A stretch of 64,000 nucleotides of DNA from Nevskia sp964451925 (GTDB lineage Bacteria; Pseudomonadota; Gammaproteobacteria; Nevskiales; Nevskiaceae): positions 31,258 to 95,257 of the forward strand of contig CAYVKA010000011.1 in NCBI GenBank assembly GCA_964451925.1, given 5' to 3'. Positions 1 through 8,581 of the stretch are shown piece after piece. Position 1 is the stretch's first letter. Each line of letters begins with the position of its first letter. Both the position numbers and the translations under genes were made by a program. The notes below the pieces were generated by a model that saw only the letters and a list, made by a program, of their open reading frames with translations, did not search any database and was not told the origin of the DNA.

Positions 1-960
1 ACTGAGCTGAACCAGTACCGCGTGGTTATGGAAGTGCTGCCGGAATACCGCAACCGGCCGGAAACGCTGCAGAAGCTCTACGTGCGCGCCAACGCCAACT
101 ACACCACGCTGTCCAGCGCCAGCGCCTCCAACGCCAACGCCTCCAAGGCGATCAACACCGCCGCGACGTCGGCCTCGTCGAACAGCGACATGGTGCCGCT
201 GTCGGCGGTGGCCGGCATGAGCATGACCACCGCGCCTCTGGTGGTGACGCACCAGGACCAGCTGTCGGCGGTGACCATCTCCTTCAACCTCGGGTCGAGC
301 GCCTCGCTCGGCGATGCGCTGACCGCCATCGCCGAGGTGGAGCAGGGCATCGGCCTGCCCAACACCATCCAGGCCAGCTACACCGGCACCGCGGCCGAGT
401 TCCAGTCCTCGCTGGCCAGCGAGCCGATGCTGATCCTGGCGGCGGTGGTGGTGATCTATATCGTGCTCGGCGTGCTGTACGAGAGTTACATCCATCCGAT
501 CACCATCCTGTCGACGCTGCCTTCGGCCGGTGTCGGTGCGCTGCTGGCGCTGATGCTGACCGGCCAGGAGCTGTCGATCGTGGCGCTGATCGGCATCATT
601 CTGCTGATCGGCATCGTCAAGAAGAACGCCATCATGATGATCGACTTCGCGCTCGACGCCGAGCGCAACCACGGCATGCGGCCGGAGGAGTCGATCTACC
701 AGGCGGCGCTGCTGCGCTTCCGCCCGATCATGATGACCACCATGGCGGCGCTTCTCGGTGCGCTGCCGCTGGCGCTGGCCCACGGCAACGGCTCGGAGCT
801 GCGCCTGCCGCTGGGCATCTCCATCGTCGGCGGCCTGCTGCTGTCGCAGGTGCTGACGCTGTACACCACGCCGGTGATCTACCTGTACATGGACCGGCTG
901 GCCGGCTGGGTCGGCCGGCGGCGTGGCGCGGCTCCGGCGCAGGCCGAGCCGGCGCACTAA
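1..960 (+). CDS. mdtB: RND multidrug efflux permease, MdtB-like (C-terminal part; 5' end outside window)
   Basis: The frame is open from base 1, so only the last 319 residues are visible. They hold the end of the second periplasmic loop and the last transmembrane helices of an inner-membrane RND pump that exports drugs or bile-salt-like compounds using the proton gradient. The segment with VKKNAIMMIDFALDAER followed by an RFRPIMMTT stretch is typical of MdtB/MdtC and related HAE1 permeases. The next gene, starting two bases after the stop, is a full-length relative best matched to MdtC. The pair therefore looks like the MdtBC heteromultimeric pump, with the MdtA adaptor expected upstream of the window. 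The B assignment rests on gene order and the C-terminal sequence, so the exact subtype is less certain than the family. Confidence 0.9.
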   Translation, partial: TELNQYRVVMEVLPEYRNRPETLQKLYVRANANYTTLSSASASNANASKAINTAATSASSNSDMVPLSAVAGMSMTTAPLVVTHQDQLSAVTISFNLGSSASLGDALTAIAEVEQGIGLPNTIQASYTGTAAEFQSSLASEPMLILAAVVVIYIVLGVLYESYIHPITILSTLPSAGVGALLALMLTGQELSIVALIGIILLIGIVKKNAIMMIDFALDAERNHGMRPEESIYQAALLRFRPIMMTTMAALLGALPLALAHGNGSELRLPLGISIVGGLLLSQVLTLYTTPVIYLYMDRLAGWVGRRRGAAPAQAEPAH

Positions 961-962
961 AG

Positions 963-3900
963 ATGAGCGACGAAAGCGGCGCGGCGGGCGCGGGCGGCAG
1001 CCGGCAGCAGAAGACCAACGCCGCGCTGTTCAACATCAGCGAGCCTTTCATCCGCCGGCCGATCGGCACCGCGCTGCTCGCCGCCGGCATCTTCCTGCTC
1101 GGCATGCTGGCGCGCTATTCGCTGCCGGTGGCGCCGCTGCCCAATGTCGACATGCCGATCATCTTCGTCTCCGCCACCCAGCCCGGGGCGGCGCCGGAGA
1201 CCATGGCCACCACCGTGTCGGCGCCGCTGGAGCGGCACTTCGGCCAGATTGCCGGCATCAACGAGATCACCTCCAGCAGCTCGCTCGGCAATGCCACGGT
1301 GGTGATGCAGTTCGACCTGAGCAAGAACATCGACAGCGCCGCCCGCGACGTGTCGCAGGCGATCAGCGCCGCTTCGGCCGACCTGCCGTCCGGGCTGCCG
1401 TCGCCGCCGACCTATCGCAAGGCCAATCCGAACAACGCGCCGGTGATGATCCTGGCCCTGACCTCGGACAGTTACACCCTGGCGGACCTGTACAACTACG
1501 CCGACTCGCTGCTGGCGCAGCGCATCAGCCAAGTCAAGGGTGTCAGCCAGGTTGACGTGGTGGGCGGGGCGCAGCCGGCGGTGCACATCCAGGTCAACAC
1601 CGCGGCGCTGGCGGCGATGGGGCTGAACCTGGTGGATGTGCAGAACGCCCTGGCCGGGCTCAGCGCGCTGTCGCCGAAGGGCTCGCTGGGCGACGGCATG
1701 CAGACCTTCGTGCTCGACGCCAACGACCAGCTCAAGACCGCGGTGGACTTCAAGCCGCTGATCGTCGGCATGCACAACGGCAGCCCGGTGCCGCTGTCAG
1801 CGGTTGCCACCATCATCGACGGCCAGCTCAATCCGTTCCAGGCCGGCTGGTTCAACAAGCAACGCTCGGTGCTGCTGATGGTGCGCAAGCAGTCCGACGC
1901 CAACGTCATCGACACGGTCGACGGCGTCGCGGCGCTGATGCCGTTGCTGCGGAGCTGGCTGCCGCCGGGGGTCCAGTTCGACGTGCAGACCGACCGCACG
2001 GTGACCATCCGCGCTTCGGTCAGGGATGTGCAGACCTCGTTGCTGGTATCGGTGGCGCTGGTGATCCTGGTGATGCTGCTGTTCCTGCGCCGCGGCGTGC
2101 CCACCGCCATCGCCGGCATCACCGTGCCGCTGTCGCTGGCCGCCACTTTCGCCGTGATGTGGCTGTTCGACTTCAGCATCGACAACTTCTCGCTGATGGC
2201 GCTGACCATCTCGGTGGGGTTCGTGGTGGACGACGCCATCGTCGTCATCGAGAACATCACCCGCCATATCGAGGCCGGCATGAAGCCGTTCGCCGCGGCG
2301 CTGCAGGGCGGGCGCGAGATCGGCTTCACCGTGCTGTCGATGAGCCTGTCGCTGATCGCGGTGTTCATCCCGATCCTGTTCATGGGCGGGGTCGTGGGGC
2401 GCCTGTTCCACGAGTTCGCGGTGACGCTGGCGGCGGCCATCGCCGTGTCGGGCGTGGTGTCGCTGACGCTGACGCCGTCGCTGTGCGGCCGCTACCTGCG
2501 CGCCGAGCGCCACGACCGGCCGCCGGGACGCTTCGCCCGCGCCGCCGAGGCCGGCTTCGACGGGCTGCTCGCCGTCTACCGCGGCGGACTGGGCTGGGCG
2601 CTGCGCCACAACTGGCTGATGCTGCTGATCACGCTGGGGGCGGTGGTGGGCACGGTCTACCTGTATTACGCCGTGCCCAAGGGCTTCTTCCCGCAGCAGG
2701 ATACCGGCATGATCCAGGGCAACACCATGGCGGCGCAGAACATCTCGTTCGACGCCATGGTGGCCAAGCAGCAGCAGGCCGCCGACATCGTGCTGCACGA
2801 CCGCGACGTCGATTCGATGGGCTCCTTCGTCGGCGGCCGCAACGCCGCCAACAACGGCAGCATGTTCATCAGCCTGAAGACCCGCGCTCAGGGGCGCCGC
2901 TCCACCGTCGACCAGGTGATCAACCGGCTGCGGCCGCAGTTCGCCCGCATTCCCGGCCTCAGCGTCTACCTGCAGCCGGTGCAGGACGTGCGCGCCGGCG
3001 GGCGCGCCGGCAATTCGCAGTACACCTACGCGGTGCAGTCCTCCGACATCCAGGAGCTCTACACCTGGGTGCCGAAGCTGGTGGACAAGCTCAGCACCAT
3101 GCCGCAGCTCAAGGACGTGAGCAGCGACATGCAGAAGGCCGGGCTGCAGCTCAACGTGGTGGTAGACCGCGACACCGCTTCGCGGCTGGGCCTGAACCCG
3201 GCAGAGATCGATCGCGCGCTGGGCAACGCCTTCGGCCAGGCGCAGGTGCTGATCACCTATACCGAGCTGAACCAGTACCACGTCATCCTGGAGGCGCTGC
3301 CCAGCGACCAGCGCGACCCCAACACGCTGGACCGCATCCGCATCGTGTCGTCCAGCGGCGCCATCATTCCGCTGTCGGCGGTGGCGCACTTCGAGAACGG
3401 CATCGCGCCGCTGTCGATCAGCCACCAGGGGCAGTTCCCGGTGGTCAACATCAGCTTCAACCTGGCGCCCAACGTGGCCCTGGGCGACGTCACCAAGCTG
3501 ATCCAGAAAACCTTGCTGGAACTGCACGTGCCGGCCGACATGCACGGCGATTTTGCCGGCAATGCGCAGCTGTTCCAGCAGTCACTCGGCACGCTGCCGC
3601 TGCTGATCCTGACGGCGCTGCTGGCGGTGTACATCGTTCTCGGCATGCTTTACGAGAGCCTGATCCACCCGCTGACCATCCTGTCGACGCTGCCCACCGC
3701 CGGCATCGGCGCGCTGCTGGCCCTGCTGCTGACCGGCACCGACCTGTCAATCGTGGCCATCATCGGCATCATCCTGCTGATCGGCATCGTCAAGAAGAAC
3801 GCCATCATGATGATCGACTTCGCGCTCGACGCCGAGCGCACCCAGGGCATGTCGCCGCGGGACGCGATCTACCAGGCCTGCCTGATCCGCTTCCGGCCGA

Positions 3901-4133
3901 TCATGATGACCACGCTGGCGGCCCTGTTCGGGGCGGTGCCGCTGGCGGTGGGCATGGGCACCGGCTCGGAGCTGCGCCAGCCGCTGGGCATCGCCGTCAT
4001 CGGCGGCCTTCTGGTGTCGCAGATGCTGACCTTGTTCACCACGCCGGTGGTGTACCTGGCGCTGGAGCGGCTGGCCACCAAGCGGCGCAAGCGCAGGCAG
4101 GTGCAGGTCGAGGCCCTGCCGGCCGCCCATTGA
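963..4133 (+). CDS. mdtC: RND multidrug efflux permease, MdtC-like
   Basis: A 1056-residue protein of normal RND length. After about 30 extra N-terminal residues it begins with FIRRPIGTALL and continues LPVAPLPNVDMPIIFVSA, close to E. coli MdtC as I remember it. The proton-relay Asp pair is visible in GFVVDDAIVVIEN near residue 423, and the second half repeats the VKKNAIMMIDFALDAER helix. The inner-membrane trimer should work with the preceding MdtB-like subunit, an adaptor and TolC. The ATG lies two bases after the mdtB stop, so the genes are surely co-transcribed and probably translationally coupled. The polar Gly/Ser-rich N-terminal extension is unusual for MdtC, but no better internal start is evident. 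Confidence 0.93.
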   Translation: MSDESGAAGAGGSRQQKTNAALFNISEPFIRRPIGTALLAAGIFLLGMLARYSLPVAPLPNVDMPIIFVSATQPGAAPETMATTVSAPLERHFGQIAGINEITSSSSLGNATVVMQFDLSKNIDSAARDVSQAISAASADLPSGLPSPPTYRKANPNNAPVMILALTSDSYTLADLYNYADSLLAQRISQVKGVSQVDVVGGAQPAVHIQVNTAALAAMGLNLVDVQNALAGLSALSPKGSLGDGMQTFVLDANDQLKTAVDFKPLIVGMHNGSPVPLSAVATIIDGQLNPFQAGWFNKQRSVLLMVRKQSDANVIDTVDGVAALMPLLRSWLPPGVQFDVQTDRTVTIRASVRDVQTSLLVSVALVILVMLLFLRRGVPTAIAGITVPLSLAATFAVMWLFDFSIDNFSLMALTISVGFVVDDAIVVIENITRHIEAGMKPFAAALQGGREIGFTVLSMSLSLIAVFIPILFMGGVVGRLFHEFAVTLAAAIAVSGVVSLTLTPSLCGRYLRAERHDRPPGRFARAAEAGFDGLLAVYRGGLGWALRHNWLMLLITLGAVVGTVYLYYAVPKGFFPQQDTGMIQGNTMAAQNISFDAMVAKQQQAADIVLHDRDVDSMGSFVGGRNAANNGSMFISLKTRAQGRRSTVDQVINRLRPQFARIPGLSVYLQPVQDVRAGGRAGNSQYTYAVQSSDIQELYTWVPKLVDKLSTMPQLKDVSSDMQKAGLQLNVVVDRDTASRLGLNPAEIDRALGNAFGQAQVLITYTELNQYHVILEALPSDQRDPNTLDRIRIVSSSGAIIPLSAVAHFENGIAPLSISHQGQFPVVNISFNLAPNVALGDVTKLIQKTLLELHVPADMHGDFAGNAQLFQQSLGTLPLLILTALLAVYIVLGMLYESLIHPLTILSTLPTAGIGALLALLLTGTDLSIVAIIGIILLIGIVKKNAIMMIDFALDAERTQGMSPRDAIYQACLIRFRPIMMTTLAALFGAVPLAVGMGTGSELRQPLGIAVIGGLLVSQMLTLFTTPVVYLALERLATKRRKRRQVQVEALPAAH

Positions 4134-4159
4134 GGCTGCGGCAAGCCGCCACCCGCCAC

Positions 4160-4177
4160 CCGTCCCGGCGGGGACGG
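4160..4177. terminator. GC-rich hairpin downstream of mdtC
   Basis: CCGTCCC (4160-4166) and GGGACGG (4171-4177) form a 7-bp stem with a 4-base loop, 26 bases after the mdtC stop. No T-run follows, so intrinsic termination is uncertain. It is followed by the tandem decamer gctgacggcc at 4181-4200. Confidence 0.35.
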
Positions 4178-4258
4178 CAAGCTGACGGCCGCTGACGGCC
4201 GCGTCCGGGCATGAAAAATCACCGGCTTACGCGCGTTTCGCGGTAAAATCCTCGAACA

Positions 4259-4335
4259 CGGGGTGTAGCGCAGTCTGGTAGCGCACCTGCCTTGGGCGCA
4301 GGTGGTCGCAGGTTCGAATCCTGTCACCCCGACCA
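4259..4335 (+). tRNA. tRNA-Pro (anticodon UGG)
   Basis: A 77-base cloverleaf with encoded CCA. The acceptor stem CGGGGTG (4259-4265) pairs with CACCCCG (4325-4331), followed by ACCA. The anticodon stem CCTGC/GCAGG encloses loop CTTGGGC, giving anticodon TGG, which reads proline codons. The T-arm contains GGTTCGAATCC. A TAAAAT hexamer at 4244-4249, ten bases upstream, is a plausible -10 element; no good -35 was seen. Confidence 0.97.
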
Positions 4336-4391
4336 AATTAGCCACTGTAACCATCAACTTGCGCTCATCCGGGCTGCTCTCGACCTACCGA

Positions 4392-5360
4392 ATGGATCTC
4401 AAATCCGTCCTTGCCCCCGTCACGGGCGACATGGGCCGCGTCGACGCGCTGATCCGCGCGCGGCTGTCCTCCGAAGTGGTGCTGATCAACGAGATCAGCG
4501 GCTACATCATCAATGCCGGCGGCAAGCGCCTGCGCCCGGCGACGGTGCTGCTCAGCGCCCGCGCCCTCGGCGCCGCGGACGACCTGCCGTGCCTGCTGGC
4601 AGCGGTGATCGAGTTCATCCATACCGCCACGCTGCTGCACGACGATGTGGTGGATCACTCCGACCGCCGCCGCGGCCAGAAGACCGCCAATGCCGTGTGG
4701 GGCAACTCCGGCGCGGTGCTGTCGGGCGATTTCCTCTACTCGCGCAGCTTCCAGCTGATGGTGGAGGCGGACCGCATGGCCATCATGCGCGTCATGGCCG
4801 ACGCCACCAACGCCATCTCCGAAGGCGAGGTCCTGCAGCTGATGAACTGCAACGACCCGGAAGTCACCGAAGAGCGCTACCTGCGCGTGATCGAACTGAA
4901 GACCGCGCGCCTGTTCCAGGCCGCCTCGGAGATCGGCGCCATCGCCGCCGATGCCACGCCGCAGCAACAGGCGCAGATGGCCGCCTACGGCCACGCGCTG
5001 GGCATGGCCTACCAGCTGGTCGATGACCTGCTGGACTACACCGCGGACCCGGAAGTCAGCGGCAAGAACCTGGGCGTGGACCTGGCCGAAGGCAAGCCGA
5101 CCCTGCCGCTGATCTACGCCATGCGCAAGGGCACCGCCGAGCACGGCGCCCTGATCCGCGACGCCATTGTGCAGGGTCATGCACAAAAATTGACCGAAGT
5201 GCTCGAAGCCGTTGAAGCCGCGGGCGCAATCCCGTACACTCGCGCCCTCGCTGAACGCTATAGCGATTCAGCAGTCGCGGCGCTGGGTGGATTTCCCGAT
5301 TCCCCGTACAAACAGTCGCTGCAGGATCTGGCCCGTTTTACCATCCAGCGGATGAGTTGA
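4392..5360 (+). CDS. ispB: Octaprenyl diphosphate synthase (IspB-type polyprenyl synthase)
   Basis: A 322-residue trans-prenyltransferase, the length of E. coli IspB, which extends farnesyl diphosphate with isopentenyl diphosphate to make the ubiquinone side chain in the cytoplasm. The first Asp-rich motif is LLHDDVVDHSD around residue 84 and the second is LVDDLLDY around residue 211. The N-terminal GGKRLRP substrate-binding motif is also present. The frame is open further upstream into the tRNA gene, but ATG 4392 gives the IspB-like start MDLKSVLAPV and lies outside the tRNA, so I chose it. The gene sits between two tRNA-Pro genes on the same strand. Nothing looks degenerate. Confidence 0.96.
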   Translation: MDLKSVLAPVTGDMGRVDALIRARLSSEVVLINEISGYIINAGGKRLRPATVLLSARALGAADDLPCLLAAVIEFIHTATLLHDDVVDHSDRRRGQKTANAVWGNSGAVLSGDFLYSRSFQLMVEADRMAIMRVMADATNAISEGEVLQLMNCNDPEVTEERYLRVIELKTARLFQAASEIGAIAADATPQQQAQMAAYGHALGMAYQLVDDLLDYTADPEVSGKNLGVDLAEGKPTLPLIYAMRKGTAEHGALIRDAIVQGHAQKLTEVLEAVEAAGAIPYTRALAERYSDSAVAALGGFPDSPYKQSLQDLARFTIQRMS

Positions 5361-5372
5361 GAGGGGCTTTAG

Positions 5373-5449
5373 CGGGGCGTAGCTCAGCTTGGTAGAGCGC
5401 TTGCTTCGGGAGCAAGAGGTCGCAGGTTCGAATCCTGTCGCCCCGACCA
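5373..5449 (+). tRNA. tRNA-Pro (anticodon CGG)
   Basis: A 77-base cloverleaf with encoded CCA. The acceptor stem CGGGGCG (5373-5379) pairs with CGCCCCG (5439-5445), then ACCA. The anticodon stem CTTGC/GCAAG encloses TTCGGGA, giving CGG, a second proline isoacceptor. It starts 12 bases after the ispB stop and may share its transcript. Its 3' half is almost identical to that of the UGG tRNA at 4259. Confidence 0.97.
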
Positions 5450-5462
5450 ATTAAGTATATGA

Positions 5463-5490
5463 TCTAGAACGACTTTTTTGTCGTTCTAGA
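5463..5490. repeat. Perfect 11-bp inverted repeat with T6 loop
   Basis: TCTAGAACGAC (5463-5473) and GTCGTTCTAGA (5480-5490) flank TTTTTT. The hairpin lies 13 bases after the tRNA and could stop its transcription. However, the T-run is in the loop, not after the stem, so it is not a textbook intrinsic terminator. Confidence 0.6.
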
Positions 5491-5642
5491 GCCAAATCCC
5501 TGCTGTAATACCTTCTTCGGGTGCAAGATCCGCACTCTATCCGCATTCGGGGAACGTTGGCATCCAGAAACCAACGTGAGCAGGTGCGCGCAGACGGAAA
5601 GCGTGGGATCAGGTGCGACGTCTTGGCGAAGAGGGGCGTCGT

Positions 5643-5666
5643 CAAATCGAGACGTTGCTCGATTTG
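5643..5666. repeat. Perfect 9-bp inverted repeat
   Basis: CAAATCGAG (5643-5651) and CTCGATTTG (5658-5666) flank ACGTTG. The function is unknown; it may be a structured RNA element or a protein-binding palindrome. Confidence 0.5.
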
Positions 5667-5846
5667 GCACCGACCCCCAGCTTCCGGGGCTGCAACGTAG
5701 ACCAGACTCTGCACCGTGGCGGCCTTGCCTGTTCGGACGCTCTCGGTGTTCGCCCAAAGCAGCTGTGTTTCTAAACCCTAAATTGGGATGCGGAGGCAGG
5801 GCAGCCGGAAAAGGTACCCTGCCCCCCATCTTGATGCGGCCGCGGT

Positions 5847-5861
5847 GCCACCCGGGGTGGC
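5847..5861 (-). terminator. Short hairpin just after the hydrolase stop
   Basis: GCCACC (5847-5852) and GGTGGC (5856-5861) form a 6-bp stem with a 3-base loop, about 10 bases beyond the stop of the minus-strand hydrolase. There is no T-tract, so this is a weak candidate. Confidence 0.3.
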
Positions 5862-5870
5862 GCGACTATC

Positions 5871-6665
5871 TCACTTGCCGGCCGCTGCTTTCGCAATGAA
5901 CCCGGCGACCTCGGCGGGATGCGAGAGCATAGGGACGTGGCTGGAGTTGATATAGATGGTCGTCGCCTTGATCTGCGCGGCCATCTGCTTCTCCAGCTCC
6001 GGTGAGATCATCCGGTCCTGATCCGCCACGATGTAGTAGCTGGGCCTATCCTTCCAGGCCGCGACTGTGACTTTGGCACCGAGCTCATTCGGGCCACTGG
6101 CCTGCCCCTGCGTCGCGGCCAGGATCTTCTTCTCGGCCGGCGTCAGGTCCTGCGCGAAGGCGTCGGCGATACCCGGGTCGGTCAGACGGAGGTAGCCATT
6201 CGCATCCGGGCGGAACTCCTTGGCGCCTGGCGTCGGCGCGGCCTTGCCGTTCAGGTCGCCGGCGGATTCGCCGGCGTCGGGGGCGAACGCGGCGACGTAG
6301 ACCAGTGCGGCCACTTTCGGATCGCTGCCAGCTTCGGTGATCACGGCACCGCCATAGGAATGGCCTACCAGGAGCACGGGGCCGTCTTCCAGGGCGAGGG
6401 CGCGTTTGACGGCGGCGGCGTCGTCCGCAAGCGTGGTGAACGGAAGGTGGACCGCGGTGACGTGGAACCCCTTTTTCTCCAGCAGCGGAATGATTTTATT
6501 CCAGCTGGAGCCGTCCGCCCAGGCACCGTGCACGAGCACGATGTTGTGCAGGCTGGCAGCTTGCGCCGCGGCGGGCGCCAGTGCCAGCAGCGCCAGTGCG
6601 CCGGCGCCGACGGCGTGCTGCGCCCGCCGGACCAGCCAATTGCCGCGAGTATTGCTTCGCTTCAT
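5871..6665 (-). CDS. Secreted alpha/beta hydrolase (esterase-like)
   Basis: A 264-residue protein with an N-terminal export signal (hydrophobic core ALALLALAP, probable cleavage near residue 37), so it is probably periplasmic. The alpha/beta-hydrolase fold shows the oxyanion segment LVHGAWADGSSW and nucleophile elbow GHSYGG with Ser103. Asp215 in VADQD and His243 in SSHVPM are likely to complete the triad. The physiological substrate is not evident. The frame is open for 76 more codons upstream, but ATG 6665 is preceded at 7 bases by GGAG and places the signal peptide at the N-terminus. The gene reads in the same direction as the SDR gene 167 bases upstream, but no shared operator was seen here, so joint control is unproven. 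Confidence 0.88.
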   Translation of the reverse strand: MKRSNTRGNWLVRRAQHAVGAGALALLALAPAAAQAASLHNIVLVHGAWADGSSWNKIIPLLEKKGFHVTAVHLPFTTLADDAAAVKRALALEDGPVLLVGHSYGGAVITEAGSDPKVAALVYVAAFAPDAGESAGDLNGKAAPTPGAKEFRPDANGYLRLTDPGIADAFAQDLTPAEKKILAATQGQASGPNELGAKVTVAAWKDRPSYYIVADQDRMISPELEKQMAAQIKATTIYINSSHVPMLSHPAEVAGFIAKAAAGK

Positions 6666-6832
6666 TTCATCGCTCCTTCGATCTGAAAGTACAGGCCGTG
6701 GGTAAATCCTGTCTTTTCGGAAGTTTGTGAACAAGCCGAAAAAACGGGTTCGAGGCGTATTCGCCTTGATACGCTTCACATCCGTCCAACGCCAAGCCGC
6801 AGAGCGGAGGCCGCGAATGCGCGATGTTCTGT

Positions 6833-7648
6833 TCACGACGCGGCCTGCCGCGCCACGCCAAAGGATTTGGCCAAGGTCGACCGCCAAAGCCATTCAGGGA
6901 GTATCTTTTGAAGGATATGCGCTCCTTGGGTATGCACCGGGTAGCGCAGCCGTGCGGTTGCATCGGTAGCGGCGCGGAAGATGGTTGTGGCGACACGCGC
7001 CGGTCCAGGGAGCGATGACTCCGGCGCTGTCGCCTCGCGCATCGAGCGTTCGACCGCTCCAAGACCAGGTTGATAGGCGTCGTGCTGCGCAAACTCCTGC
7101 ACAAAGTTGGTCCTGATTCCGCCCGGCTCAACCAGCTTGATCCGGATGTTGAGGGGAGCGAGCTCGTAGTACAGCGACTCACTCAGGCCCTCCAGCGCAA
7201 ACTTGCCTGCGCAATACGCGGAGAGGAATGGAATCCCGAAACGTCCGGTTACAGAGGACACGTTCACGATGACGCCGCCGTTTTGCGCGCGGAAGGCCGG
7301 TAACACGGCCCGCATTACATGAATTGGCCCAAAAAAATTCGTCCGAAAGTGCTGCTCGATGCCTTCAACCGTCAATGCCTCCAACGGGCCCGCCATTCCC
7401 ACGCCGGCATTGTTGACGACGGCATCGATGCGTCCCGTCGTGCGCAGACACTCAGCGACCGCTGATTGCACGGACACGCGGTCGGTCACATCCAGGGGCA
7501 ATCGCAGCACCCGCTCGTGCCGGCTCCAGCCGCCGATCTTCTCCGGGTGCCTGGCTGTGGCACAAACGCGCCAGCCCCGGTCGATGAAATGCTGCGCGGT
7601 AGCTTCGCCAATCCCGCTTGCCGCACCGGTGATCAATACGATTTTCAT
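6833..7648 (-). CDS. SDR-family NAD(P)-dependent oxidoreductase
   Basis: A 271-residue classical short-chain dehydrogenase/reductase, expected in the cytoplasm. The Rossmann cofactor motif TGAASGIG covers residues 7-14, NNAG residues 79-82, and the catalytic residues are Ser132, Tyr145 and Lys149 (SAYCAGK). An Arg at the end of the second strand region (CATARHPEK) would favour NADP, which is inference. The substrate is unknown. It is divergent from the TetR-family gene at 7841, and the palindrome at 7667-7682 lies between their starts. That arrangement is typical of a TetR repressor controlling its neighbour. Confidence 0.9.
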   Translation of the reverse strand: MKIVLITGAASGIGEATAQHFIDRGWRVCATARHPEKIGGWSRHERVLRLPLDVTDRVSVQSAVAECLRTTGRIDAVVNNAGVGMAGPLEALTVEGIEQHFRTNFFGPIHVMRAVLPAFRAQNGGVIVNVSSVTGRFGIPFLSAYCAGKFALEGLSESLYYELAPLNIRIKLVEPGGIRTNFVQEFAQHDAYQPGLGAVERSMREATAPESSLPGPARVATTIFRAATDATARLRYPVHTQGAHILQKILPEWLWRSTLAKSFGVARQAAS

Positions 7649-7666
7649 GAGAGTCTGCGTTTATTT

Positions 7667-7682
7667 TGGACTAAACAGTCCG
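7667..7682. promoter_or_regulatory. Probable TetR-family operator, copy 1
   Basis: GGACT (7668-7672) and AGTCC (7677-7681) form a palindrome with spacer AAAC, 19 bases upstream of the SDR start and in the leader of the divergent TetR gene. The flanking TATTTT is shared with the second copy at 8496-8511, which supports a common binding protein. Confidence 0.65.
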
Positions 7683-7840
7683 GAATATACTACAGATTGC
7701 GACCGTGGATGGCCGGTAGCGCCGCTTCGTCTCTTTGGAGAAGACGGTCGCCGTGTAAAATTGGCAGGTAAAAGGCAGATCGCACCCGCAGCCAACGGGT
7801 GTCGATCTGGAAGTATCCAGAAGCACCACCGGAGATCGGG

Positions 7841-8428
7841 ATGGCCAGGCACAAGGAATTCGACCGGGACTCGGCGCTCGCTCTGGCCCTGGACGTGTTC
7901 TGGGAGAACGGATACGGCAATACCTCCACCGACGTCCTGCTGGGCCGCATGAAGATCAGCCGGCAGAGCCTCTACGATACGTTCGGAGACAAGAAGCATC
8001 TCTATCTGGAAGCGCTGAAGGCTTACACCGAGAAGAGCATCGGCGAAGCCATTCGCCATTTGAACAAGCCGCAAAGACCTCTGGCTGGCATCGAAGAAAT
8101 GCTGGTCGCTCTGGCATCGAAGCCTGCAAAGGAGCGAGTGCTGGGATGCATGGGCGTGAACGCAGTCTGCGAGTTCGGAAGTGCCGATCCCGACGTCATG
8201 AACGCAATGGCAGAGCCTAGCGGCAGGCTGATGGAGGCACTGCAAGACCGTCTGCGCGAGGCAAAGGCCCAAGGCGAGGTAGCCGACGATCTCGACGAGT
8301 CAGGCGGTGCGATGTTCGTGAATTCGATCATGAATGCTATTCGAGTCTCGGCAAGGGCAGGTGCGCCAAAGCCGGCTCTTGTCGCCATGGCGAAGTTCAC
8401 CCTGGACGGGATCAGGCGTCGCCAGTAG
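7841..8428 (+). CDS. TetR/AcrR-family transcriptional repressor
   Basis: A 195-residue protein of the usual TetR length. The N-terminal DNA-binding domain includes GYGNTSTDVLLGRMKISRQS and LYDTFGDKKHLYLEAL, covering residues about 25-60 and matching the family helix-turn-helix. The C-terminal ligand domain is not assignable to a known inducer. The frame continues 14 codons upstream, but ATG 7841 has GGAG about 6 bases before it and gives the canonical MARHKEFDRD start. It is divergent from the SDR gene and followed by the DUF6351 hydrolase. The matching palindromes in both promoter regions suggest that it controls itself, the SDR and the DUF6351 gene, probably relieved by a compound these enzymes act on. 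Confidence 0.92.
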   Translation: MARHKEFDRDSALALALDVFWENGYGNTSTDVLLGRMKISRQSLYDTFGDKKHLYLEALKAYTEKSIGEAIRHLNKPQRPLAGIEEMLVALASKPAKERVLGCMGVNAVCEFGSADPDVMNAMAEPSGRLMEALQDRLREAKAQGEVADDLDESGGAMFVNSIMNAIRVSARAGAPKPALVAMAKFTLDGIRRRQ

Positions 8429-8495
8429 TTGAGGTGCTCGCAAAAGCCTGATTCAGTTTTTGCTCCGGCAGTGCCAAGAAAGACCCTTTTTATTT

Positions 8496-8511
8496 TGGAC
8501 TGAGTAGTCCA
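8496..8511. promoter_or_regulatory. Probable TetR-family operator, copy 2
   Basis: The perfect palindrome TGGACT-GAGT-AGTCCA is preceded by TATTT exactly as copy 1 is. It lies 70 bases upstream of the DUF6351 start and 67 bases after the TetR stop, so it should control the hydrolase gene. Confidence 0.65.
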
Positions 8512-8581
8512 TAATCGGTCGAATAAGGTCCTACCTGCCCATCACGCCATGGGCAATGGCATAACCGGGAGGAGAACCCAG

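Larger units (their letters stand above)
5450..5870. other. Gene-free spacer with two strong hairpins
   Basis: About 420 bases between tRNA-Pro(CGG) and a convergent hydrolase gene. Short open frames exist on both strands, but none has a convincing start, Shine-Dalgarno sequence or recognisable product. It contains two perfect inverted repeats (5463-5490 and 5643-5666). It could encode a small RNA or be decayed sequence; the sequence alone does not decide. Confidence 0.4.

Noticed and set aside
2159..4195. 678-codon plus-strand frame inside mdtC
   Set aside because: It is an alternative frame of a clear RND permease, with an Arg/Gly/Pro-rich low-complexity product; a shadow frame.
5373..5900. 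tRNA-Pro 3' end as an integration site for a genomic island
   Set aside because: No integrase gene follows and no second copy of the tRNA 3' end was seen downstream in the window.
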